56,706 nt of DNA from SAR202 cluster bacterium (GCA_022447925.1 JAKUTS010000010.1:19985-76690); one strand, 5' to 3'; counted from the first letter of the stretch, positions 38,285-48,249 are shown. Notes: generated from the letters alone by a model not told the origin. Made by a program: numbers and translations.

Positions 38285-39145
38285 TTATGACTTTGGAAAA
38301 TTACCACTCTCTGCTTGAGATCTCCAAAAAGCAGCCCCATCCTCATCTCCACCACCACTACGACTAAATATATCTGTGCCAGCTGTAAAACCACCATCAA
38401 CTGGAAGGAGAGCGCCGTTAATAAATGAAGCTTCATCAGATGCTAAAAATAAAATGGCATTCGCTAAGTCAATAGGATTGCCAATACGCCTCATTGGATT
38501 AATATCAGCAAGACGAGGGGCCAAATCTGGATCTGCATCAAACGTAGGTTTCCAAAAATCTGTCCTGGTTGTGTAAGGCGCAACTATATTAGACCGAACA
38601 CCCTTTTTACCATATTGTATAGCTATGTTCTTGGTAAACATTTCTACGCCAGCCTTGGCTGCAGCATATGCCGGCAAGCCCATTCCGGTCATGCCATTAA
38701 CTGACGATAGGTTTACTATAGATGCACCAGGTCTCACCTCGGCACTCTCAAGCAATTTGGGCATCGCAGCACGGCAACAATAATAAGTCGGCTTCAGAGC
38801 AAAATCAAAGTTGAAATTCCATGTTTCCTCATCAAGTTCATTTATTAGATCATCGCCCTTGCCACCACCAACATTGTTAACGAGTGTGTCTAAGCTGCCA
38901 AAACATTCTATTGCTTTAGAAACCATCTTGTTGGCATCATCAGGAACACGAACGTCTAACTTGCTATACTCAGCTCTGCCACCAAAACTTCTAATCTTTT
39001 CTATGATATTTGTAGATCGATCAGGATCAAGGTCTGCAATCAAAACAGCAGCTCCTTCTTGGGCAAATCTAACCGCGGTTTCACCACCAATACCAGATCC
39101 TCCACCAGTAACAATTGCAACCCTGTTTTCCATCCTTCCTGACAT
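38285..39145 (-). CDS. SDR-family oxidoreductase
   Basis: A 286-aa classical SDR: TGGGSGIGGETA (cofactor), LIADLDPDRS with Asp at the end of beta-2 (NAD-preferring), NNVGGG, VNLSSVNG, and YAAAKAG (Tyr-x3-Lys). The C-terminal GGFTAGTDIFSRSGGG is typical of 3-oxoacyl-ACP reductase/cyclohexanol-dehydrogenase-like SDRs. ATG with AAGGAG 6 nt upstream. It follows the LimB-like monooxygenase, so it may oxidise that enzyme's product. A hairpin lies just before the SD. Confidence 0.87.
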   Translation of the reverse strand: MSGRMENRVAIVTGGGSGIGGETAVRFAQEGAAVLIADLDPDRSTNIIEKIRSFGGRAEYSKLDVRVPDDANKMVSKAIECFGSLDTLVNNVGGGKGDDLINELDEETWNFNFDFALKPTYYCCRAAMPKLLESAEVRPGASIVNLSSVNGMTGMGLPAYAAAKAGVEMFTKNIAIQYGKKGVRSNIVAPYTTRTDFWKPTFDADPDLAPRLADINPMRRIGNPIDLANAILFLASDEASFINGALLPVDGGFTAGTDIFSRSGGGDEDGAAFWRSQAESGNFPKS

Positions 39146-39162
39146 GCTTTTCTCCTTAATAT

Positions 39163-39198
39163 TAAGAGAGCCAGAAAATAATTATTCCAGCTCTCTTA
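39163..39198 (-). other. Intergenic hairpin between LLM and SDR genes
   Basis: Perfect 9-bp inverted repeat TAAGAGAGC (39163-39171)/GCTCTCTTA (39190-39198), 18-nt loop. On the minus strand it falls 17 nt before the SDR start codon. No T-run, so more likely a processing or stability element than a terminator. Confidence 0.5.
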
Positions 39199-39233
39199 TA
39201 AACTATCTAATTTTTACTGACCATTAGACCCAT

Positions 39234-40415
39234 TTATTTTTTTTTATCATACTCCGCTTGTGAAATATCCATGGACCGGGATCGTTCATCCATAAAGAAT
39301 TTCTTTTTGTCGGAATACCATTTCGCCGAAAATTCAAGACTATCTAATTGACCCTTGAACTTAGGCATGACGTGTCTAGCGATAAGTTCATAGCTACGGA
39401 GTACTTCTTCTCTTGTGCCCCATTCTGTCGCCTGAATCATATATCCACCAAAACCACCCGAGATCTCATCGATCCTATGTATGGCTTCAACAACATCGTC
39501 AGGTGTTCCTACCACCCAATTGCCACCTTCAACCATCATTTCTACTAATTGGTCTCGGGATGCATTTGGATACGGCGAAGGAGTGCCTAATATATCCTCA
39601 AAGTAATCGCGCTGATACCATAAAGCTCTCTCTTTAATCTGCCTCATTGCTTCTTTTTTACTGTCAGCGACATGAGTGTGTAGAACTATCCTCCAATCCT
39701 CTCGATTCATTGTGTTGCCATGTTTTTCAGCCTCCTCTTCCGCAATCTTCCAAAAGTCTTTTAGAGTCACCTTCGCAGCGTCTACGCCTTTACCACGATC
39801 AGCTACCGCATTTAATGACAAAACACCTGCGCCTAACCTGCCGGCAGTCAACATGCCCGAGGGCGACTGAACCGCTGCTATTGCAATATGTGGATGTGGA
39901 TGAGTGTACGGCCTTAGATGAACATGTGCCTCCTCAAGTGTGAACCATTTTGACTTATGCGTAATTGGTTCAGTTTCCGTCCACAAACGCTTTATAAGAG
40001 AGGCTGCTTCTTGCATCATTGGTCTTTGTTCAGTTGGCACAATACCCATCATGTGAGCATCGCCCGTTAACGCTCCTGGGCCAACCCCTAGCATAACTCG
40101 ACCTCTACTATGATGGTCAAGTTGTATGTACCTATTTGCCACCATCAATGGATGATGATAAGGCAAACTACTAACACCACTCCCAAACTTTATTGTCTTT
40201 GTTCTCTCAACAGCAGCAGCGATGAATAATTCTGGAGAGGAAATAGTTTCCCAGCCGGCACTATGATGTTCTCCTATCCACGCTTCATCATAGCCAAGAT
40301 GATCTAACCATTCCATCAGTTCCAAGTCACGATGATACGATAAGTTTGGATTTTCACCCAGCGCATGAAATGGAGCCATAAATATACCGAACTTTAACCT
40401 AGGTGGCAGTGCCAT
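39234..40415 (-). CDS. LimB-like LLM flavin-dependent monooxygenase
   Basis: A 393-aa luciferase-like protein: LKFGIFMAPFHALGENP (7-23), LDHLGYDEAWIGEHHSAGWE (37-56) and RGRVMLGVGPG (104-114). This pattern, EAWIGEHHSxGWE, is that of limonene 1,2-monooxygenase-like FMN enzymes, a family amplified in SAR202 marine Chloroflexota. It probably oxidises terpenoid or other recalcitrant compounds using FMNH2 and O2. ATG with GAGGAG 6 nt upstream. Promoter at 40448-40477. The SDR gene follows. Confidence 0.9.
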   Translation of the reverse strand: MALPPRLKFGIFMAPFHALGENPNLSYHRDLELMEWLDHLGYDEAWIGEHHSAGWETISSPELFIAAAVERTKTIKFGSGVSSLPYHHPLMVANRYIQLDHHSRGRVMLGVGPGALTGDAHMMGIVPTEQRPMMQEAASLIKRLWTETEPITHKSKWFTLEEAHVHLRPYTHPHPHIAIAAVQSPSGMLTAGRLGAGVLSLNAVADRGKGVDAAKVTLKDFWKIAEEEAEKHGNTMNREDWRIVLHTHVADSKKEAMRQIKERALWYQRDYFEDILGTPSPYPNASRDQLVEMMVEGGNWVVGTPDDVVEAIHRIDEISGGFGGYMIQATEWGTREEVLRSYELIARHVMPKFKGQLDSLEFSAKWYSDKKKFFMDERSRSMDISQAEYDKKK

Positions 40416-40447
40416 TTGGAACTCCTCTATTTTTAATTATTGCGAGA

Positions 40448-40477
40448 ATTCTAGCATAGGGTAGAACTCATTTCCAA
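40448..40477 (-). promoter_or_regulatory. Promoter of the LimB-like gene
   Basis: TTGGAA (40477-40472), 18-bp spacer, then TAGAAT (40453-40448) preceded by TGC (extended -10). Start near 40441, short leader of ~26 nt. Confidence 0.5.
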
Positions 40478-40488
40478 CAGCAAATATA

Positions 40489-42213
40489 CTAGCCCTTCAG
40501 ATCGTAAAAACCACGCTCAGTAAGTAACGATTTGACCTTTTCAACGAATGATTCACATGGCACCTTCTCAGGTTGATCCGAATCCCTTGCTTTGACCTCT
40601 AGGACATTATCTTTAAGGTTTCTTAAGCTAACAACAATACGAATTGGCATACCCATCAGATCAGCGTCCTTAAACTTAACCCCCACAGATTCATTTCTAT
40701 CATCATATAAAACTTCCAATCCGGCTTGTTCAAGGTCCAATTGTACTTGCTTAGCCATTTCAGAGATCTCAGGTTTCCCTGCATCAATTGCAATTAAGTG
40801 AACCTGATAAGGCGCTATTGCAACGGGGAATTTGATTCCATCTTCATCGTTATGTTGTTCAATAGCTGCAGCAAGAAGTCGGCCTAATCCAATTCCATAA
40901 CATCCCATAATTATCGGCTTCAAGCTACCTGATTCATCAGCAAATGTAGCTCCAATACTTTTACTGAAACTATCTCCTAATTTAAACACATGTCCCACTT
41001 CAATACCCTTCTTTATCTTAAGTTTTTCATCAGTACACTTTATACAACCTTGACCTTCGGTTGCTTGAGCCAGATCTGAGACGTCGTCCGCCTTAAAATC
41101 TCGTGGGTAATTGACATTAATTAAATGGACTTCATTCTTATTGCCGCCCGCGGCAAAATCGTTTCCGAGCAATAAAGATTCATCGGCTATCACCCTGAAA
41201 CCGTTGATACCGACCGGCGATATATAACCTTTACTCAAACCATGTTTTTCAATATCTTTGGGGGAAGCCAACCTTATTTCAGATGCACCCAAAACAGATT
41301 TTAATTTAACTTCGTTAACCTCTAGATCTCCCCGTATGACAACCAATATGAGTTCTTCTCTAGCAACATAACATAAAGTCTTTATAGTTTTATGCGTAGG
41401 AATATCTAAGAAAGATGTCAATCCATTTATAGTTGTTATCTGTGGCGTGTTAACTTCTTTAAGCTCGGATTGACCATTTGTGGAATAATCCACCCTACTA
41501 AATCGTGCTTTCTCGATGTTTGCTGCATAGCCACAACCTTCACAGATTACAATTGCATCTTCCCCAGAATCCGCTAATAGTACAAACTCATGTGAATCCT
41601 TGCCTCCGATTGCTCCGCTATCAGCCTCAACCTGGATCACTTCTAAGCCACATCTTTTATAAATTGCCTTATATGCCTGTACCATCTTCTTGTAACTAGA
41701 ATCCAAGCCATCATTTGAAACATCAAGTGAATAAGCATCTTTCATGTCGAATTCACGGACTCTCATCAAGCCGCCCCGAGATCTAGGTTCATCCCTAAAT
41801 TTAGTATGTATCTGATACAGGATTTTAGGTAAATCGCGATATGAGGATACGTGTGCTTTTACGATTGCTGTGAGTTCTTCTTCATGAGTTGGCGCGACTA
41901 CAAGAGTCCTGCCTTTACGGTCAGTTAAAGTGAAAAGATCATCCCCAAATGCATCGGTTCTACCAGTTTTATCCCACAATTCCTTAGGCTGAAGAATTGA
42001 TAATCTTAATTCTTGAGAACCAGCAGAATCCATCTCCTGCCTAATTATTTCCTCTATCTTCCTAAGCGACTTCCAAGCCAAGGGAAGATATCCATAAATT
42101 CCAGCACCCACCTGATAAATCATGGCTGACCGCAACATCAACTTGTGGCTATCTAATTCCACTTCAGCAGGATTATCGCGATGCGTTTTTCCTAATAGTT
42201 CACTTATTTTCAA
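40489..42213 (-). CDS. proS: Prolyl-tRNA synthetase
   Basis: A 574-aa class II synthetase, bacterial-type ProS with the editing INS domain. N-terminus matches the family (SELLGKTHRDNPAEVELDSH), motif 2 near FRDEPRSRGGLMRVREFDMKDAYS and motif 3 CYGIGLGRLLAA. Charges tRNA-Pro. TTG start with no clear SD, chosen by alignment to the family N-terminus. Last gene of the long minus-strand operon; the 138-bp gap to ispG shows nothing clear. Confidence 0.95.
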   Translation of the reverse strand: MKISELLGKTHRDNPAEVELDSHKLMLRSAMIYQVGAGIYGYLPLAWKSLRKIEEIIRQEMDSAGSQELRLSILQPKELWDKTGRTDAFGDDLFTLTDRKGRTLVVAPTHEEELTAIVKAHVSSYRDLPKILYQIHTKFRDEPRSRGGLMRVREFDMKDAYSLDVSNDGLDSSYKKMVQAYKAIYKRCGLEVIQVEADSGAIGGKDSHEFVLLADSGEDAIVICEGCGYAANIEKARFSRVDYSTNGQSELKEVNTPQITTINGLTSFLDIPTHKTIKTLCYVAREELILVVIRGDLEVNEVKLKSVLGASEIRLASPKDIEKHGLSKGYISPVGINGFRVIADESLLLGNDFAAGGNKNEVHLINVNYPRDFKADDVSDLAQATEGQGCIKCTDEKLKIKKGIEVGHVFKLGDSFSKSIGATFADESGSLKPIIMGCYGIGLGRLLAAAIEQHNDEDGIKFPVAIAPYQVHLIAIDAGKPEISEMAKQVQLDLEQAGLEVLYDDRNESVGVKFKDADLMGMPIRIVVSLRNLKDNVLEVKARDSDQPEKVPCESFVEKVKSLLTERGFYDLKG

Positions 42214-42351
42214 AACAACACACTTTTTAATTAATTTTCTGTCTAGATACGTGATTAAGTCTAACCATCAAATCTTAGCAACTTATCTGGCTGGAAACCG
42301 GATGCACAAATCTGAAATTATATATTTGTTGAGTTGATAGGATTTAAAAAC

Positions 42352-43491
42352 CTAAGCTTTGACAAGCTCTTTCTCAACTTCACTAATCTCTTCCATTAGT
42401 GCTTTTAACATGTCTTCCTCTTGAACAATCTTAGACTTTTTACCTTTACGGAAAATGATAGCTCTCCCAACTCCTGCAGCTATACCGACATCTGCGTCTT
42501 TCGCCTCACCTGGTCCATTCACCTCGCAACCCATTACGGCAACCTTTACTGGAGTCTTTGTTTTCCTTAAAAGGTCCTCCACTGTGTTTGCTAGCTTTCT
42601 TATATCGACATCGGCTCGGCCACAACTCGGACATGCAACTAATGTCGCTCCTTCTTTACGTAATCCCAACGACTTCAATATTTCTAAACCGGTTATGATT
42701 TCCTCATTAGGTTCATCAGACAAGGAAACTCTTATCGTGTCTCCAATACCTTCAAATAAAAGTATGCCTAATCCAATGGAAGTACGTATACTGCCACCTT
42801 TAGCCGTTCCAGCCTCAGTGATTCCTAGATGTAATGGGTAAGGCACTAGCTTGGACATCCGTTGATATGCTTCTACAGTTGTGTCAATATCAAATGCCTT
42901 TAGAGATATTTTTATTAAATCAAAATCTAAATTCTCTAAAATACCTATCTCCCATAAACCAGTTTCCACCATGTGATCAACAATAGTGAATTGTCCCTCT
43001 CCAACATCTCCAGATTTAGGAAGTTTGTTAACTCCATCTGTGTGCCTAGAGATGCCTCCTGTTAAACCTATTTTCCCGACTGGGGGCAGGCTGCCAAAAT
43101 TGACTCCTATCCTAATTGGTACAGCCCTTTCTTTTGAAGCCTTTACAATTTCCTCAACTTTGGTTTTATCTCTGATATTACCCGGGTTTAATCTGAGGCA
43201 ATCAACGCCACTCTCCAATGACTTAAGTGCTAATTGATGATGAAAGTGAATATCAGCGACTATCGGTATTTTTACTTGTTTCTTTATTTCCGCTAAAGCT
43301 TCTGCTGCCTCCATATCCGGCACTGCACACCGAACAATTTGGCATCCTGCTTCTTCCAAGCCTTTAATCTGTAAAACTGTAGCCTTTACATCCCGAGTGT
43401 CAGTTTTAGTCATCGACTGAACACTTATTGGTGCATCACCGCCAATTTTGACATCACCAACATTAATAGATTTAGTAATTCTTCTTTTCAT
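42352..43491 (-). CDS. ispG: 4-hydroxy-3-methylbut-2-en-1-yl diphosphate synthase
   Basis: A 379-aa GcpE/IspG enzyme: N-terminal SVQSMTKTDTRD, LRLNPGN, and the [4Fe-4S] Cys in CPSCGR plus GCEVNGPGEA. Converts MEcPP to HMBPP in the MEP pathway, where Dxr (three genes upstream) acts first. ATG 43491 (MKRRI) is chosen over the TTG two codons earlier; neither has a strong SD. Confidence 0.95.
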   Translation of the reverse strand: MKRRITKSINVGDVKIGGDAPISVQSMTKTDTRDVKATVLQIKGLEEAGCQIVRCAVPDMEAAEALAEIKKQVKIPIVADIHFHHQLALKSLESGVDCLRLNPGNIRDKTKVEEIVKASKERAVPIRIGVNFGSLPPVGKIGLTGGISRHTDGVNKLPKSGDVGEGQFTIVDHMVETGLWEIGILENLDFDLIKISLKAFDIDTTVEAYQRMSKLVPYPLHLGITEAGTAKGGSIRTSIGLGILLFEGIGDTIRVSLSDEPNEEIITGLEILKSLGLRKEGATLVACPSCGRADVDIRKLANTVEDLLRKTKTPVKVAVMGCEVNGPGEAKDADVGIAAGVGRAIIFRKGKKSKIVQEEDMLKALMEEISEVEKELVKA

Positions 43492-43547
43492 ATGCAAAAC
43501 TTTTTTAATCCCAGTTATACGGTTTAATCATTTTATCTGAGCAGGGG

Positions 43548-44747
43548 TTAATTCAGTATACTGTCTCCACTCAATATTTTTAATACATCTCTATAACTTA
43601 TTACTAATATAAGTGCTAAGAGTAGTACAAAGCCAATTAGATGCGTTTTACCTTCTAAGCTAGCAGGTAACTTTTTACCCCCACGGGCTACCTCAATTAG
43701 AACGAATAAAAGTCTGCCTCCATCTAACGCAGGTATTGGAAGAAGATTTAATATACCAAGACTCACACTAAGTAAGCCGGCTATCTGAAATACTGAAGCA
43801 AACCCAAATTCATCCACTACTTGACCTGTTATTTGTGCTATGCCAATCGGACCTGCAAACCCAGGGTCACTGCGTTGTTTAATTCCTTGAGTAACTCCGT
43901 CTTTAGTGGATACAAAAATATTTTTAATCATATCAAGGGATAAGGGTATACTTGCGAAAAATGATTCTGACTCTTTGCGTATTATAGGATTTACAATCCC
44001 AATAGTTACCCCTATAGCACCTTGCATTAAAGTATCACCAATTTCTAAATCTGGATTATATTTAGTAGCCTCGTCTACAGATATTTCGGTTTTAGGATCA
44101 ACAACAATTGCTACAACTTTTAATTCAGGTGGCTCATCTCGTGGCACTAATTCAATGATTTCGGTAACTGCAAACTCAGGAGTTGCATCAAAACCGGTGA
44201 TCAAATTGCTGCGCCTAACCGTCAATCTGATTGCGTTACCTTTGCTATCGCCAATTGATTTTACGAGATCATCCGGCACACCTATCTGTTCATCATTTAT
44301 TGCTAATATAGTGTCTCCATACTTCAACCCGGCTTCTTGGGCAGGCGAATTAGGAGCGACTGAATTAACCATTACCTCACTATGTACTAGTTTGTCATGA
44401 GGCAACATAAAAAGTATGGAAAATATAAACACTGGCAAAATGAGATTCATTACGGGTCCGGCGACTAATATTGTCACTCGTTTCCAACTAGCCTGTGTTG
44501 CAAAACTATCAGGACCGTCAGGGTCTTCCTCACCTAGTAGTTTAACGAAACCACCTAAAGGAATAAGATTGATCGAGTAAATAGTTCCCTTGTAATTGAT
44601 ACCGAATATCCTTGGAGGGAATCCAAACCCAAATTCTTTTACAGTGACCCCAAACCACTTAGCAGTCACAAAATGCCCTAACTCGTGAATGAATATTAAT
44701 ATCCCGAGCACGGGAAATATCAGTAACCAACTCGGTAAATCTATCAA
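43548..44747 (-). CDS. rseP: RseP/site-2-type M50 membrane metalloprotease
   Basis: A 399-aa intramembrane protease: zinc site HELGH (21-25) in TM1, a PDZ-like region with PAQEAGLKYGDTILAIND near residues 130-150, and the LDG motif NLLPIPALDGGRLLF at the C-terminal TM. It cleaves anti-sigma factors or signal-peptide remnants. TTG start with AAAGGA 6 nt upstream. It lies between dxr and ispG, a common placement. Confidence 0.94.
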   Translation of the reverse strand: MIDLPSWLLIFPVLGILIFIHELGHFVTAKWFGVTVKEFGFGFPPRIFGINYKGTIYSINLIPLGGFVKLLGEEDPDGPDSFATQASWKRVTILVAGPVMNLILPVFIFSILFMLPHDKLVHSEVMVNSVAPNSPAQEAGLKYGDTILAINDEQIGVPDDLVKSIGDSKGNAIRLTVRRSNLITGFDATPEFAVTEIIELVPRDEPPELKVVAIVVDPKTEISVDEATKYNPDLEIGDTLMQGAIGVTIGIVNPIIRKESESFFASIPLSLDMIKNIFVSTKDGVTQGIKQRSDPGFAGPIGIAQITGQVVDEFGFASVFQIAGLLSVSLGILNLLPIPALDGGRLLFVLIEVARGGKKLPASLEGKTHLIGFVLLLALILVISYRDVLKILSGDSILN

Positions 44748-44779
44748 TGTCAGTCCTTTAGGATTTTAGAATTCATCAT

Positions 44780-45925
44780 TCACTTATGGTTGATTATTTC
44801 TTTCACTTTACTTCTGCCCCAGTTAGCTGCGTTTAAGTATTCTTGTGGGGTTTTTGCATCCTCATTATTAGACGCTTGCAATGCTTCTTTTATGACTGTT
44901 GGAATATCATAGAAACTTATAGTACCGTTTAGAAAACTCTCCACTGCCATCTCATCAGCACCACACAACACTGCTGGAGAAGTGCCAACTTTACTTCCAT
45001 ATTCTAGACCTACTGAAAAACATGGGTATTGATTAAAATCTACAGACTCAAAATTTAACGATCCTAATCTCACAGGATTAAATCGAGCCAAATCTTCATT
45101 AAACACTCTATCTGGATACAATAATGCGTATTGTATAGGTAGCTTCATATCCGGCGGGCTTATCTGGGCCTTCACAGATCCATCGTTAAACTCGACCATA
45201 GAATGTATCATGCTCTCCGGATGAATGACTACTTCAATTTGATCCCAGTCAACCGCAAACAACCATTTTGCCTCGATAACCTCAAAAGCTTTATTCATTA
45301 GTGTTGCTGAATCTATCGTAATTTTAGGGCCCATAGTCCAAGTGGGATGTTTTAACGCTCGTTCGGGTGTTATTTTCATTTTCTCAGAATCAGTCATGCC
45401 TCTCATTGCTCCACCTGACGCAGTTATAAAAAGCCTAGACACAGACTTATCCTCACCCCGTAGGCATTGCCAAATTGCATTAGGTTCGCTATCCACAGGA
45501 AATATCATACAGTTATTATCACTTGCTATTTTCATTAACATTTCGCCTGCCATGACAATGGATTCTTTATTTGCCAAGGCCACATTCTTACCCGCTTTAA
45601 GAGCATGTATAGTTGGAATTAATGCCACGTCTCCTACAGTGGCAGTTACGACCAAATCAACATCCTTGTCAGTAACCATATCTTCATAGGAGCAGTGTTT
45701 CGTTTGACCTGTCAACTCATTTTTCAATTGCTCGCTTAAACTAGAACAATTAAAAAATTTTGGATTGAATTCTTCTATCTGAGATTTTAAAAGCTCTGTA
45801 GATTTATGTGCAGAAAGGGCCACAATTTTAATTCGATCAGGAAATCTCCTGGCAATATCCAATGTCTGGGTACCAATAGATCCAGTAGATCCCAGTAAAG
45901 CTACACCGATCAATCTATCGTCCAT
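44780..45925 (-). CDS. dxr: 1-deoxy-D-xylulose 5-phosphate reductoisomerase
   Basis: A 381-aa MEP-pathway enzyme: NADPH site GSTGSIGTQTL (12-22), NKES, the metal and substrate segment PVDSEPNAIWQCL, ASGGAMRG, HPTWTMGPKITIDSATLMNK and HPESMIHSMVEF. ATG start overlapping the cdsA stop by 16 nt. Confidence 0.96.
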   Translation of the reverse strand: MDDRLIGVALLGSTGSIGTQTLDIARRFPDRIKIVALSAHKSTELLKSQIEEFNPKFFNCSSLSEQLKNELTGQTKHCSYEDMVTDKDVDLVVTATVGDVALIPTIHALKAGKNVALANKESIVMAGEMLMKIASDNNCMIFPVDSEPNAIWQCLRGEDKSVSRLFITASGGAMRGMTDSEKMKITPERALKHPTWTMGPKITIDSATLMNKAFEVIEAKWLFAVDWDQIEVVIHPESMIHSMVEFNDGSVKAQISPPDMKLPIQYALLYPDRVFNEDLARFNPVRLGSLNFESVDFNQYPCFSVGLEYGSKVGTSPAVLCGADEMAVESFLNGTISFYDIPTVIKEALQASNNEDAKTPQEYLNAANWGRSKVKEIINHK

Positions 45926-46803
45926 AAAACAAAAAAGTACCCCACAAACAAACTAAGTAAAATAGAATCCATTCTATCCAATATGCCTCCGTGACCCGGA
46001 ATTAAGGATCCAGAATCTTTTACACCTACTATCCGCTTTAAACTTGATTCCAATAAATCTCCAAATAACGCAGAAAAATAAATAACCACGCCGAATCCAA
46101 CAGACTTACCTAAATTAGCATGCAAATCGAATAAGTAATAGAGTGCGACAGATGCAATGATTGCGAATGTCAGACCAGCTATGCCTCCTTCCCACGTTTT
46201 TGACGGAGAGATCTTTGGAACAAGCTTACGTCTCCCAAACAATGAACCAAAAATGTAACTAGCCACGTCTGTGGCAGCTACAAGAATAATTATAGAGTAG
46301 ATCCAGTCTCTACCACCTTGTAAATCATTCAATAATAATGCGAAAGAAAGCAATCCACCGATGATTAACGTCACAACGGAATACTTTGTAATTCCGATAG
46401 AGGCACGTGATAACTTTCTTGCTAAGTTCGCTTTTATTGCCCACTTATCCCAAAAGGCAAAGGGAATTAAAACGAAAGGGATAGAAGCCAAAACTGGTAA
46501 GATTGTAATTATAAAACCGATGTCTTCAAGGTATAAGCCTACTGAAACAACTAGAGCTCCTGTCCAAATAGAGCAAATATATTGAATTGGTTTTTGTTTA
46601 TTAGTAGTAACTAAGTTAGCTAACTCCCAGCCACCTAAAACTGCGCAAACAGTAATTAGTGCAGTCAACCACCAGCCTCCAGCCCAAATAACAACAAAGG
46701 TTATTGGGATAAGAAAAGCGGTAACCACAGTCCTTATAAAAAAATTTCGGACCTTAGAACTTTTTTCTTGAGGACTTATCAGAAGTCTCCATAATTCTTT
46801 CAA
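45910..46803 (-). CDS. cdsA: Phosphatidate cytidylyltransferase
   Basis: A 297-aa membrane enzyme with about eight helices and the CDP-diacylglycerol synthase signature (SPSKTWEGGIAGL, then a later GDLLESSLKRIVGVKDSGSLIPGHGGILDRMDS). Makes CDP-diacylglycerol for phospholipids. The TTG at 46803 has GCAGG 7 nt upstream; TTG 46809 is too close to the SD. It overlaps dxr. Confidence 0.95.
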   Translation of the reverse strand: MKELWRLLISPQEKSSKVRNFFIRTVVTAFLIPITFVVIWAGGWWLTALITVCAVLGGWELANLVTTNKQKPIQYICSIWTGALVVSVGLYLEDIGFIITILPVLASIPFVLIPFAFWDKWAIKANLARKLSRASIGITKYSVVTLIIGGLLSFALLLNDLQGGRDWIYSIIILVAATDVASYIFGSLFGRRKLVPKISPSKTWEGGIAGLTFAIIASVALYYLFDLHANLGKSVGFGVVIYFSALFGDLLESSLKRIVGVKDSGSLIPGHGGILDRMDSILLSLFVGYFFVLWTID

Positions 46804-46870
46804 TACCAAACCTGCCTTTTAATTCAATTTTTTATTAAATCAATGGCCAATAGAAATAAAGTGGGTTTTG

Positions 46871-47572
46871 CTATGTTACAGCCTTGTTGAGAGCACCAAA
46901 TTTCCGTTTCCTACGACTATACTCAGCAAGCGCGTTTTTCAATTCAATTTCATCAAAATCAGGCCAACAAGCTGGACTGGAATAATATTCGCTATAGCTG
47001 GCCTGCCAAATCATGAAGTTACTTATCCTCATTTCACCTGCAGTTCGTATTATCAAATCCGGATCAGGCATCCCTCCAGTATAAAGGTGCTCTGTCAAAG
47101 TTTCTTCCGTGATTTGGTCAGGCTTGACCTCAGATTCTACAAGACGTCGAACAGCCTGAACTATCTCGTCCCTTCCGCCATAATCGAAAGCAACATTTAA
47201 ATTGATGACCGTATTCTTCCTTGTTAAATTGACGCTATTCTCGATAGCTTTTTGCAATCTGTTTGGAAGTCTGTCAATTCTACCTAAATGCCTTATTCGG
47301 ACACCTTCTTCATGCATTTCCGCTGTTTCATTTGCAATAGAATCAGACAGAATCTGCAGTAAACTATCAACTTCAGCCACAGGTCTATCCCAATTTTCAG
47401 TTGAGAATGCGTACAGGCTTACATATTGCACGTTTTCAACGATGAGCTGACGGACCACTCTGCGAATATTCTGTGTGCCAGCTATATGTCCTTCAGCACG
47501 ACTTAAGCCCTTATTCTGAGCCCACCTGCCATTGCCATCCATAATTATGGCTACATGTTTTAAATTACTCAA
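46871..47572 (-). CDS. uppS: Undecaprenyl diphosphate synthase (cis-prenyltransferase)
   Basis: A 233-aa cis-prenyltransferase: HVAIIMDGNGRWA with the catalytic Asp, EGH, SLYAFSTENW and a C-terminal DLIIRTAGEMRISNFMIWQ. It makes the C55 lipid carrier for glycan synthesis (or a shorter polyprenol in taxa without peptidoglycan). TTG start with GGAG 8 nt upstream. Confidence 0.96.
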   Translation of the reverse strand: MSNLKHVAIIMDGNGRWAQNKGLSRAEGHIAGTQNIRRVVRQLIVENVQYVSLYAFSTENWDRPVAEVDSLLQILSDSIANETAEMHEEGVRIRHLGRIDRLPNRLQKAIENSVNLTRKNTVINLNVAFDYGGRDEIVQAVRRLVESEVKPDQITEETLTEHLYTGGMPDPDLIIRTAGEMRISNFMIWQASYSEYYSSPACWPDFDEIELKNALAEYSRRKRKFGALNKAVT

Positions 47573-47627
47573 TGAATGTGCTCCTCATATAACATGAGTA
47601 TCTTTGAGCTACAATAAATTGCCCTCA

Positions 47628-48188
47628 TTAAACTTCTAAAACTTCCGATTCTTTTGCCGATTTACAATCGTTCATTTTAGCAACATATTCGTCAGTAATT
47701 GTCTGTATATCATTTTGAGCTCTAAAACTATCATCTTTACCTATCTCACCATCATTAACCGACTGCCTTAAAGCATCAACAGCATTGCGTCTGATATTAC
47801 GGACGGCTATGTGTCCTTCTTCTGTCTTTTTACCTACCGTTTTCACTAATTCTAGGCGTCTTTCCTGAGACAGTGCAGGCAATACAATTCTGATTAATTC
47901 ACCATCATTATTTGGAGTCAAACCTAAATCAGAGGCCATAATAGCTTTCTCTACATCTTTTACAACGGTAGGATCCCAGACTTGGATTTGCAGGACCCTT
48001 GCTTCGGGTACTGTTATGGTAGCTAGCTGGTTTAATGGGGTTTCAACATCATAATAATTAACATTTATCGCTTCGACCAAGGCTGGATTAGCACGACCCG
48101 TCCTGACAACGGTCAACTCTCTTTTTAAGGCATCCAAGGACTTACTCATTCGATCTCTGCATTCATCTAAAATACTATCAATGGCCAT
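47628..48188 (-). CDS. frr: Ribosome recycling factor
   Basis: A 186-aa RRF of normal length: LKRELTVVRTGRANPALVE at 19-37, the hinge region and a C-terminal long helix. Splits post-termination ribosomes with EF-G. ATG with GGGAG 6 nt upstream; follows pyrH as in most bacteria. Confidence 0.96.
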   Translation of the reverse strand: MAIDSILDECRDRMSKSLDALKRELTVVRTGRANPALVEAINVNYYDVETPLNQLATITVPEARVLQIQVWDPTVVKDVEKAIMASDLGLTPNNDGELIRIVLPALSQERRLELVKTVGKKTEEGHIAVRNIRRNAVDALRQSVNDGEIGKDDSFRAQNDIQTITDEYVAKMNDCKSAKESEVLEV

Positions 48189-48249
48189 ATCACTCTCCCA
48201 AGACTTAAAAATTTATTCGATTAAATTATTCATTGATCACATTAAGCAG

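Noticed and set aside
39163-39198. Intrinsic terminator before the SDR gene
   Set aside because: The stem is good but no U-run follows; the SDR SD comes 8 nt later.
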